Shown piece by piece: positions 42,827-49,423 of a stretch of 59,222 bases of DNA. Position numbers and translations under genes: made by a program. Location of the stretch: positions 1 through 59,222 of the forward strand of contig JBBPYR010000149.1 in NCBI GenBank assembly GCA_038199755.1, in the 5' to 3' direction. Positions within the stretch are counted from its first letter, which is position 1; every line of letters starts with the position of its first letter. The notes beneath the pieces are model-generated. The model was not told the DNA's origin. It saw only the letters and a program-made list of their open reading frames with translations, and did no database searches. This DNA comes from JBBPYR01 sp038199755 (GTDB taxonomy: Bacteria > Chloroflexota > Ktedonobacteria > Ktedonobacterales > Ktedonobacteraceae).

Positions 42827-43149
42827 GTTGGCATGCCCAATTGCAAGATCACGCGCTTTTGTCCCGACTCTTTGTCCTCAATTTCGCGTTCACCAGCCGA
42901 GACGTTTTTGACGTTGACCTTGATACGATGGTCTGTCAAGTCTTGCCGCAGCTTCTTGCCATCCTCGGCCACATACTCTTTGTACTGTGGGTCATTGTCG
43001 CGCATCTGGCAGGAGTAGACGCGCCCATACAGCGAGTCAGCAATTTCCAACGAGAGGAATTGCCACTTTTCGCCCTTGCGCCGCCCATCTTCAATCACGC
43101 CATCAACGGGACGCATGCCCTGAACCACACCTGTTAATACAAAAGCCAT
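42823..43149 (-). CDS. 108-residue element protein, possible OB-fold ssDNA-binding
   Basis: Begins MAFVLTGVVQGMRPVDG and continues EKWQFLSLEIADSLYGRVYS, HRIKVNVKNVSAGEREIED and VILQLG. The alternating hydrophobic strands, an early glycine and a basic strand are what an OB-fold single-strand binding protein would show, and such a protein commonly accompanies rolling-circle Rep genes. This is structural impression, not a family match. The start at 43149 was chosen because the longer frame to 43332 lacks coding character. It overlaps the Rep-like start by four bases. Confidence 0.55.
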   Translation of the reverse strand: MAFVLTGVVQGMRPVDGVIEDGRRKGEKWQFLSLEIADSLYGRVYSCQMRDNDPQYKEYVAEDGKKLRQDLTDHRIKVNVKNVSAGEREIEDKESGQKRVILQLGMPT

Positions 43150-43204
43150 GAGACACCAAACCTTTCTTTCCATGAAGGAAATCACCGTAAGAGCACAACT
43201 GACC

Positions 43205-43510
43205 TTAAAAAGGATGGTCATCGAGATCATCATTCTCATCAGTACAAGATGAGGAAAAATCAGCGGTTTCCCGATCAGCCAAGTAGGATTGATACGCCTG
43301 GACCAAGGTTGCAAATTCGTGAGACTCGACATGCAGGCGAATGATGGGCGGCTCGTTAGTCAGCGCATTCAAGCGCAGAAACGTCACGCCATCAGGCGAC
43401 AACTGCACCACGAGCTGAGAGGCACACGGATACTGAAAGTTCGCTGAATAGCGAGACGACAGCTCGATCAAGCGACGAAAGCCATCATCATGTAGAAGGA
43501 TTTCAGCCAT
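43205..43510 (-). CDS. hypothetical 101-residue element protein
   Basis: Starts MAEILLHDDGFRRLIELSSR after AAAGGAC and ends with an acidic tail (CTDENDDLDDHPF). It reads as a compact alpha/beta domain: QLVVQLSPDGVTFLRLNAL, then ESHEFATLVQAYQSYL. It overlaps the preceding gene by eight bases, so translation is coupled. No known family recognised. The acidic tail is a feature of some ssDNA-binding or partner-binding proteins, but that is speculation. Confidence 0.6.
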   Translation of the reverse strand: MAEILLHDDGFRRLIELSSRYSANFQYPCASQLVVQLSPDGVTFLRLNALTNEPPIIRLHVESHEFATLVQAYQSYLADRETADFSSSCTDENDDLDDHPF

Positions 43511-43784
43511 CAAGAAGTCCTTTCCCTGCACACGTTGCAGGCACGACCGTAAACATCGGAAAAGCCATCCAACGAACGCCGCTATACACAAAAATGGTGT
43601 GCGTATCAGCGGAGTATTCCGCATCACACTGGTGATACTCAAACGCCACCACGAGATGACAGGCTTGTTCAACTGAGAGGCCAGTGAGCCGACGCCCAAA
43701 GCGTTGCTCACCATCCAAGGTAGTGTTAACAGCACTTCCAGCAGGCAAGTTATTGAGAACATCTATCAGTCTTCCAAATTCCAT
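43503..43784 (-). CDS. hypothetical 93-residue element protein
   Basis: Starts MEFGRLIDVLNNLPAGSAVN, with AGAGAGG about 11 bases before the ATG. A GSAVNTTLDGEQRFGRRLTGLSVEQ segment precedes an aromatic strand-rich C-terminus (IFVYSGVRWMAFPMF). No recognised family. The longer frame to 43907 is antisense-like in its first 41 codons and overlaps the small membrane peptide gene in another frame, so it was not used. Confidence 0.55.
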   Translation of the reverse strand: MEFGRLIDVLNNLPAGSAVNTTLDGEQRFGRRLTGLSVEQACHLVVAFEYHQCDAEYSADTHTIFVYSGVRWMAFPMFTVVPATCAGKGLLDG

Positions 43785-43801
43785 CGTCTGGCAGACCTCT
43801 C

Positions 43802-43903
43802 TTAGAAGTGAGTGAACAAGAACGGAGCCACCCACGACCACAGCACGAGAACGACATACATCAGACCTGCACCTACGAAGAAATACACACAACACCGCAG
43901 CAT
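43802..43903 (-). CDS. 33-residue single-span membrane peptide of the element
   Basis: A short gene with AGAGAGG five bases before its ATG, the same ribosome binding motif used by its neighbour. The peptide starts MLRCCVYFFVGAGLMYVVLV and ends PFLFTHF: a short basic/cysteine N-terminus followed by ~20 hydrophobic residues, so one membrane helix. It fills the gap between the zinc-finger-like gene and the 93-residue gene exactly. Small membrane peptides in mobile elements can be toxins, holin-like proteins or exclusion factors; none can be chosen here. Confidence 0.5.
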   Translation of the reverse strand: MLRCCVYFFVGAGLMYVVLVLWSWVAPFLFTHF

Positions 43904-43922
43904 ACATACCTCTCTTTCTGGA

Positions 43923-44132
43923 CTAGGCAGCCTCATAACGACGCTGTAAATCGACTTTCAAATGGTCAAGAGAAAACGGATTGACAGTAAGTCGGTATGC
44001 ACGTTCAGACCGCACCAAACGAGCGCAATCAGGACAAAGTCGATCAGTCTGAGCATGTGAAGACACATCAAGGCTGACTACATGCGAAACAATCAAGCTA
44101 TCACGCTGGCAACAATCACAACGGTGTTTCAT
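43923..44132 (-). CDS. 69-residue zinc-finger-like element protein
   Basis: Starts MKHRCDCCQRDSLIV and later has RLCPDCARLVRSE, giving two CxxC pairs about 30 residues apart, the spacing of a small zinc ribbon. GAGG lies seven bases before the ATG at 44132, which was preferred to 44144. It is the first gene of the leftward operon, next to the divergent regulator. Likely DNA- or protein-binding; inference only. Confidence 0.6.
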   Translation of the reverse strand: MKHRCDCCQRDSLIVSHVVSLDVSSHAQTDRLCPDCARLVRSERAYRLTVNPFSLDHLKVDLQRRYEAA

Positions 44133-44150
44133 ATTAATCCTCATTTCTCA

Positions 44151-44200
44151 AGACTCAAGACTCAAAATCACTAGACAAAATGAGTCAAAAGACTTACAAT
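44151..44200. promoter_or_regulatory. divergent control region with repeats and a promoter
   Basis: Between the divergent element operons lie two abutting AGACTCA repeats (44151-44164) and an inverted TGAGTC (44181-44186). A rightward promoter, TAGACA (44172-44177), 17 bases, TACAAT (44195-44200), overlaps the inverted copy. The repeats are natural candidates for binding by the HTH regulator encoded at 44249. Confidence 0.5.
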
Positions 44201-44248
44201 GTCAATAACTCTATGAAATAACAATCAAAAATCACCGAGGGAGAAGCC

Positions 44249-45067
44249 ATGGAAGAGAACTACTATAAGCCAGAGGAAGTCATGCAGCTACTCGGTATAT
44301 CTAAAGCAACTCTTAATAGGAGAGCGGAAGAGGGAATTATCCCAAGCGAATTAGAGGAGGGAAAAAAGAGGGGAAGAAAATATCCTAAGGAAGCAATCAA
44401 TGCTCATGTAAAACGCATAAAATCAAAAAATAAGACCTCGCTCACCTTTGGCCCTGCGACGAATAGCGAACTCTGGGCAAGCTATAAAAACCACTTTGAC
44501 CTCTACGAGCCAGAAGACATCGTCACCTACGACAGGCTCCTAGAATGGCGAGAGGCAAATGACCACATCTTCATGTCTGCGAGAGAAGGAGGGAAAAGAA
44601 TTGGTGGAGTCACAGTAATACCTCTCGCAGAGGATGTGATTAAATCCCTCATAGACGAACGAATTAGAGAGCAAGACATAGAGCAGTGGGCAATCAGAAA
44701 ATGGTCAGAGAAGAACCTTGCAGTTTACATACCAAGCATCTCAATACATCACACGGGCGATAAGCAAGCGAATGCAGATCGAGGACGTTTTATCATCAGG
44801 AGTGCTATACGCTGGGCAGTTGCATTAGACAAACTGTACGATATCAAAAAATGGTACGCCATTGCTGCAACGCCAGAAGGTGAGAAACTCGTCAAACATC
44901 TAGGATTTGAAAAAATACCAGGGAAAAGAGATGCATACCTACTAACCGACCTCAAAAAAGCCACGAAGCCGATGAGGGCATTCATCGACTTGTTAGAAAA
45001 AGAAGAAAATCCTCTCGTCCCATCACCGAAAAGCGAAAGAGAGGAAAAACGTCCTACAAAAGTGTAA
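44249..45067 (+). CDS. HTH regulator with GNAT-like C-terminal domain
   Basis: A 272-residue protein. Residues 1-55 (YYKPEEVMQLLGISKATLNRR ... KYPKEAINAHVKR) form a MerR/excisionase-type helix-turn-helix. After a linker, the C-terminal ~190 residues look like a GNAT acetyltransferase fold: IGGVTVIPLAEDVIKSL, VYIPSISIHH and AATPEGEKLVKHLGFEKIPGK, then DAYLLTDL match the beta4, alpha4 and beta6-7 elements. The acetyl-CoA loop (Q/RxxGxG/A) is not obvious, so it may be a ligand-binding pseudoenzyme. GGGAGAAG precedes the start. It is placed to control both element operons, perhaps as repressor or excision switch. Confidence 0.7.
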   Translation: MEENYYKPEEVMQLLGISKATLNRRAEEGIIPSELEEGKKRGRKYPKEAINAHVKRIKSKNKTSLTFGPATNSELWASYKNHFDLYEPEDIVTYDRLLEWREANDHIFMSAREGGKRIGGVTVIPLAEDVIKSLIDERIREQDIEQWAIRKWSEKNLAVYIPSISIHHTGDKQANADRGRFIIRSAIRWAVALDKLYDIKKWYAIAATPEGEKLVKHLGFEKIPGKRDAYLLTDLKKATKPMRAFIDLLEKEENPLVPSPKSEREEKRPTKV

Positions 45068-45149
45068 GCAGAAAGAGCTTACGAGCAAATAGCAAAGATT
45101 ATACCATATCAGATAGTTCACGACCATCTCAATCCGCTTTTAGAGCCAA

Positions 45150-45179
45150 TTCAAACCCTTAAATAAGGGAAGATAATAT
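45150..45179 (+). promoter_or_regulatory. recombinase promoter with palindrome in the spacer
   Basis: TTCAAA (45150-45155), 18 bases, TAATAT (45174-45179), with the inverted repeat CCCTTA-AA-TAAGGG (45156-45169) filling most of the spacer. A repressor bound there would shut off the recombinase. Confidence 0.4.
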
Positions 45180-45236
45180 CATATAAAGCCGCACTAGCTC
45201 TCGGTTTACAATGCACAGATAGTGGGAGGATTAGTT

Positions 45237-47414
45237 ATGACAGGCTTCAAAATCCGCAGACAAGACGAACTAATGAATTATGGACTACTACCTAGTATCG
45301 ACACCAGCAGATTAATTGCTGTTTATATACGCCAGAGTAGAAAAGATGCTGATGATAAAAACGGTGAGTCTCGAAAAACACAACTAGAACTCAAGAATTA
45401 TGCAGCAGCTCTATCAGGCGAGAAAGGAGCAGGCGTGCGAGAATATGACGAGAAAAGCGGAAAGTCAGGACAAAAGCGCATAGACCAGAGAGAAAAGCTA
45501 AATCAACTCTATAAAGATATGGAAGCTGGCTTGATTAGCGCAGTTATCGTTTCTAGAGAAGATAGGTTATTTAGAGATAAATGGGGTACTCAGTCAGGTA
45601 CATTTATGGAACTGGCAGAAAGAAGAAAGGTGCTTGTAATTGTCCCACCTTTATCTATCAATAGCAAACCGAGATATTACAACTTTTCTAACTACGAGCA
45701 TGTAAAAGCGTTTAAGGACAAGATGCAAGCCGCCTATGACTACATAGAGACACATATTAAGTATATGAATGCTAATCAAAGAAACAAGGGTGCAAGAGGT
45801 AACTACGATGGGCGTTGGCTTCCCCCTGGATTTGTAGTTCCTAACGGACAAGAAAAGATGGAACAAAAAATAGATGTGTATGAACCCTGGGCTAAAATCA
45901 TGGAAGAACTATATAGCACATGGGAAGCATATGACTACTCCATACCCAAGCTTGCCCGATACATTGAAAAGATGCCCTATCTCTTCCCCGACATACCCGA
46001 AGAAGATACAAAAAAATATTGTTTTAGAACTTCTATTGATAGGGTATCAAGAGGCTTTAAGCCTAAAACTGCTATCACTCTCAAGAGTTGGTTTATGAAC
46101 GTTGTTTACATAGGCTGGTGGCTAATCTCTCAAGAGTCAGGCGAAGTCATCGTAGACAATCATTCCGCTATTATTGATAGGGAACGTTTTGAAAAGGGCT
46201 ATATTCAACTTACAGGCCATACACTAGAAGGTGTTCCTGTCAATCTTGCTTATCCTCAAAAAAGACACCAAGCACGCAGAGACGAGGAACAATCACCCGA
46301 AGCTATATTACAGTTTGTCCTTAGCTCTCCTATAGCACCCTGGATAAGCGTTAGTACTGTTTATAACCGATACAAAAACGAAGTACGCAAGGAAATATAC
46401 TATAAAGCATATGAAAAAAAAGAAGGGGATGTATACAATAGAAATGTATTTTGTATACACTGTGATGTACTAGATGCGATTGTCATAAAACGGTTAAATA
46501 CATTGGCGGAGTTTGACAAGCAATTAGCTTTACGCATTGAACACAGTTTGGAAGAGGTACGCCAACAACAGGTAGAAGAGTGTGTTTCTATTGAAGACCA
46601 ACTAAAAACTATCCAGGCAGATATTAAAACACTCACAGATAGACTTACATTCATCTCCGAGCTTGCGAAAAATGAAGAAAAGGCAGAAGATGAAGACGAC
46701 CCTATTACAGCAATTTATAACAGAATACAAGAGTTACGAGGGCAAAAACGTGAGCTTGTAGAAAAAAAGAAAAGCTTAAATATATTAGAAGGACAGGAAG
46801 AGGTACGAAAATTCTATACAGTGTTAGAAAACATGAAAGAGGAATGGGCCAAACTCACAATAGAGCAAAAGCAGAAGTTAATAAAACTACTCACAACCAA
46901 AGTAGAACTTACCCCATGTTCAATGCACTGGTACAAACTTACTATTCACTGGATAGGTCCCGTATGCAATAGACCCGATGTTGCGTACATATGGAGAATG
47001 AGACCTGAAGCACAACCAGCTTTAGAAACCTGGGAGCTTGACCTTATTCATCAATTCTACCCAAATTGTAGTATGGAAGACCTTCTAAAGAAAATGCCTA
47101 ATAGGACATGGCGTGCCATCAGAGGCACTGCATTTACTATAGGAGTAAAAAGGGAAAACAGCGATAGGGGAAAAGGCAAAAGAGCGATACCTACAAACGT
47201 TTCATGGGAAGATATTTCTTTTTTCCCCGATAAAGAAAAGGCTATAGCAATGGCAAGAGAGGCTATAGAAGATTGTACGAAACATAAAGCCCCTCTTTCC
47301 GCAAAATGGCTCATTCCTCTACTTCCTGAAAGCTTTGCAGAAAGCAGTGAAGATAATAACATTATCCATGACATTGACAAAAGAACAGCCAACGCAACTT
47401 ATCAGTATGTATGA
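45237..47414 (+). CDS. large serine recombinase (integrase) ending across attR
   Basis: A 725-residue large serine recombinase. The catalytic domain holds YIRQS (catalytic Ser34) and SREDRLFRD. A recombinase domain (~185-330, e.g. VYEPWAKIMEELYSTWEAYD) follows, then a coiled coil near 430-530 (VRQQQVEECVSIEDQLKTIQ). The usual zinc ribbon appears degraded: only FCIHC remains of two CxxC pairs. The C-terminal ~150 residues include ISFFPDKEKAIAMAREAI. The ATG at 45237 follows GGAGG by seven bases. The last ten codons lie in the attR repeat and the TGA (47412-47414) is host DNA. In the excised circle the frame would instead continue for MNYAEVSYILTELIKILTR. Confidence 0.93.
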   Translation: MTGFKIRRQDELMNYGLLPSIDTSRLIAVYIRQSRKDADDKNGESRKTQLELKNYAAALSGEKGAGVREYDEKSGKSGQKRIDQREKLNQLYKDMEAGLISAVIVSREDRLFRDKWGTQSGTFMELAERRKVLVIVPPLSINSKPRYYNFSNYEHVKAFKDKMQAAYDYIETHIKYMNANQRNKGARGNYDGRWLPPGFVVPNGQEKMEQKIDVYEPWAKIMEELYSTWEAYDYSIPKLARYIEKMPYLFPDIPEEDTKKYCFRTSIDRVSRGFKPKTAITLKSWFMNVVYIGWWLISQESGEVIVDNHSAIIDRERFEKGYIQLTGHTLEGVPVNLAYPQKRHQARRDEEQSPEAILQFVLSSPIAPWISVSTVYNRYKNEVRKEIYYKAYEKKEGDVYNRNVFCIHCDVLDAIVIKRLNTLAEFDKQLALRIEHSLEEVRQQQVEECVSIEDQLKTIQADIKTLTDRLTFISELAKNEEKAEDEDDPITAIYNRIQELRGQKRELVEKKKSLNILEGQEEVRKFYTVLENMKEEWAKLTIEQKQKLIKLLTTKVELTPCSMHWYKLTIHWIGPVCNRPDVAYIWRMRPEAQPALETWELDLIHQFYPNCSMEDLLKKMPNRTWRAIRGTAFTIGVKRENSDRGKGKRAIPTNVSWEDISFFPDKEKAIAMAREAIEDCTKHKAPLSAKWLIPLLPESFAESSEDNNIIHDIDKRTANATYQYV
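47382..47411. repeat. attR: right 30-bp direct repeat of the integrative element
   Basis: Identical over 30 bases to 41526-41555. It encodes the last ten codons of the recombinase on the plus strand. On the minus strand, in the pre-integration chromosome, it would encode permease residues 4-13. Confidence 0.93.
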
Positions 47415-47432
47415 CCATCTTCTGCACCTATT

Positions 47433-48341
47433 TTATTCTAACCAGCTGAGATTATGATTCTCGTTTCGTACACCAATCACATTGAGGAAGATATCTTCCA
47501 GCGTCGCATCTTTTCCTTGCTCGCCCGCACCACTAGCTCGTTCGCGTAGCTCTTGCAGAGAGCCCGCCGCCACCAGCACCCCCTGATTGATGATGCCCAC
47601 ACGTGTACAAAGACGCTCCACCACCTCCATGATATGTGATGAGAAAAAGATGGTCGTGCCGCTCTGTGTCAAATCGCGCAGGATATCGCGCACCACACGC
47701 GAACTGACCGGATCAATGCCTTCAAACGGCTCGTCAAGAAACAAGACCTGCGGTCGATGGATGATCGCCGCCGCCAACGCCACCTTCTTACGCATGCCCA
47801 CCGAATAATCCACCACCAGCTTATCGGCATCATCTGTCAAGCCCAGCACCTGCAATAATTCATCGCAGCGACGCGTCGTATCAGCCGCAGACACACCGTA
47901 CATATGACCTGCAAACGTGATGAACTCACGCCCCGATAGACGCTCATAGAGATTGAGGTATTCCGGCAAGACCCCCATCAACGCACGGGCGCGTATCGGC
48001 TCCCGCCACACATCAATACCCCCCACATACGCATAACCCGCCGTGGGACGTAACAAGCCTGTTAACATCTTGATGGTCGTTGACTTCCCCGCCCCGTTCG
48101 GTCCCAGAAAACCAAAGAATTCTCCGGCCCGTACCGCCAAATTGAGAGAACTCACGGCAGTCTTTTGCCCAAATTTCTGGACAAGATCACGCGTCACCAC
48201 AGCATAATTCGCAGAAACTTCCATAATTGGTGATTGCGCGGAAAACTGAGGAGATGGTGGGAATTGCGACAACGGATAAGTAGTATCTTGATCTTTCATA
48301 GAAATGTGCTCAGATGCATTGTGCTCTGGAAAAGTTGACAT
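47433..48341 (-). CDS. ABC transporter ATP-binding protein, orphaned from its permease by the element
   Basis: A 302-residue ATPase. GPNGAGKSTTIKMLTGLLRPTAG has Walker A, YSVGMRKKVALAAAI the signature region and LFLDEPFEGIDP Walker B; FFSSHIMEVVERLC holds the switch histidine. It resembles CcmA/NodI-type ATPases of ABC-2 exporters. About 50 Pro/Ser-rich residues precede the domain. The ATG at 48341 follows AAGGA by nine bases. Its natural partner is the permease at 39859-41577, now ~5.9 kb away across the element. Transcription from this gene now runs antisense into the recombinase gene. Confidence 0.92.
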   Translation of the reverse strand: MSTFPEHNASEHISMKDQDTTYPLSQFPPSPQFSAQSPIMEVSANYAVVTRDLVQKFGQKTAVSSLNLAVRAGEFFGFLGPNGAGKSTTIKMLTGLLRPTAGYAYVGGIDVWREPIRARALMGVLPEYLNLYERLSGREFITFAGHMYGVSAADTTRRCDELLQVLGLTDDADKLVVDYSVGMRKKVALAAAIIHRPQVLFLDEPFEGIDPVSSRVVRDILRDLTQSGTTIFFSSHIMEVVERLCTRVGIINQGVLVAAGSLQELRERASGAGEQGKDATLEDIFLNVIGVRNENHNLSWLE

Positions 48342-48432
48342 GCATACAATCCTTTTTGTCATGTTTCACTTATAACGAATTGCTATAACAACTATAGCAT
48401 GCCACTCTTTCCCTTGTCAAGATGAACAAAAT

Positions 48433-48534
48433 CTTGTGAGAGTGAGAGAGTTGAGAGCTAGCAAGGAGACAGGCCTGAACGCATGCATTCAGGCCTGTCT
48501 CCTTGCTAGCTCTCTCACTCTCAACTCTCACAAG
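48433..48534. repeat. 102-bp near-perfect inverted repeat
   Basis: A perfect 27-base stem (48453-48479 and 48488-48514, arm starting GAGAGCTAGCAAGG) with an 8-base loop is flanked by a second inverted pair CTTGTGAGAGT/ACTCTCACAAG (48433-48443 and 48524-48534). The intervening 9 bases on each side do not pair fully. It lies 8 bases after the 48543-48872 gene and upstream of the ABC ATPase, so it may terminate the former; its length also fits a REP/MITE-like element. Confidence 0.8.
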
Positions 48535-48542
48535 TAGAACAA

Positions 48543-48872
48543 CTACTTGTGGTTCGTAGTAAGTTTTCTACTCGTATTGTCAACGACGCAGTGCAGCGTA
48601 AAAGTATAATGAGCAGAAGTCTCAATATCAATGCCATGAGCAGACTGCCGTAGCACTGTTTTACAGCTCAAATGGACACCCGGTAGCGTATCACTATGTA
48701 CCTGTGGGACAACAACCGTGGGGGTGGTAAGCGGCGTATAGCTAGCTGCAAATGCAGTCACAAGAGCCTGCGACCCACCACCCACCAAAAGCACCAAGCA
48801 AGCCAACGTGACCATACGAATTTGCCATGCATTGATTTTACTTACTATTTCCCGTAAAAAAGAGAATATCAT
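48543..48872 (-). CDS. small exported protein of unknown function
   Basis: A 109-residue protein with an N-terminal hydrophobic segment (MVTLACLVLLVGGGSQALV) after a basic stretch, ending AFAAS, so exported or membrane-tethered. The exported part (~70 residues) has two cysteines (LSCKTVL and LHCVVD) that could form a disulphide. No family recognised. Weak ribosome binding site. It precedes the large inverted repeat and follows a four-span membrane protein gene. Confidence 0.6.
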   Translation of the reverse strand: MIFSFLREIVSKINAWQIRMVTLACLVLLVGGGSQALVTAFAASYTPLTTPTVVVPQVHSDTLPGVHLSCKTVLRQSAHGIDIETSAHYTFTLHCVVDNTSRKLTTNHK

Positions 48873-48915
48873 ACGTCAATTACCTATTGCCTTATAGAAC
48901 ACGTTATTTGTTCAA

Positions 48916-49380
48916 CTAGTTCATCCACTCACCAGGAGCACCACTCCGTACATGTACCCCCCCATCGCGCTCTTTCATGACTTTAGCATCACGAGCCATA
49001 CGTTTGTTCAGGTCCGACAAAGAAGTACGATGCCAGTAGGCCGCTGGAAATAATCCCAGGGCGATGGCAATGGTGGCCCCTATTTCAGCACGATTAAACT
49101 GCAATCCTGGTGGCAAATGATAGGGAACCGAAGCTATTACTCCTAAATGGAAGAGTAACGCAAACACAAAGATTGCCAGCTCCAAAACAATCACTACGTA
49201 ATATGATACCACTTCTTTCAAGCTCCGCTTGCGAAACAGGACCGCCAAGATGCCATTCAGCACACACAAAAAGCCTGTAATCCAGAGCGAAATGGTGATA
49301 ATGTCCATCAGCTTTAAGCCTAACACCAAGGCTCTAGCCGCAAAAGCTATAGTTATAACCGCTGACAACAATGTATTCAA
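48916..49380 (-). CDS. four-span membrane protein of unknown function
   Basis: A 154-residue protein with four hydrophobic segments (e.g. IISLWITGFLCVLNGILAVLF and VVIVLELAIFVFALLFHLGV) and a basic C-terminal tail (DLNKRMARDAKVMKERDGG). The TTG start at 49380 is supported by GGTGGAGG six bases upstream. It follows the two-kinase operon on the same strand. No family recognised. Confidence 0.65.
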   Translation of the reverse strand: MNTLLSAVITIAFAARALVLGLKLMDIITISLWITGFLCVLNGILAVLFRKRSLKEVVSYYVVIVLELAIFVFALLFHLGVIASVPYHLPPGLQFNRAEIGATIAIALGLFPAAYWHRTSLSDLNKRMARDAKVMKERDGGVHVRSGAPGEWMN

Positions 49381-49423
49381 CCGAAACCTCCACCTGAAGA
49401 CCCTTCAATAAGGGGTACAATTA

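Larger units (their letters stand above)
41526..47411. mobile_element. 5.86-kb integrative element with serine recombinase and Rep-like gene
   Basis: The segment is bounded by perfect 30-bp direct repeats and interrupts an ABC transporter operon between its ATPase (47433-48341) and permease (39859-41577). Joining the flanks at the repeat restores a normal gene spacing. It encodes a rightward arm (HTH/GNAT-like regulator, large serine recombinase ending across attR) and a leftward operon of seven small-to-medium genes including a Rep-like protein and a possible ssDNA-binding protein. There is no FtsK/TraB, relaxase, capsid or terminase gene, so it looks like an integrating plasmid or satellite that replicates autonomously and relies on helpers for transfer. 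Repeat, flanks and gene disruption are seen directly; lifestyle is inferred. Confidence 0.9.

Noticed and set aside
41526..47411. Prophage or conjugative element
   Set aside because: No capsid, terminase, portal, lysin, FtsK/TraB or type IV secretion genes are present.
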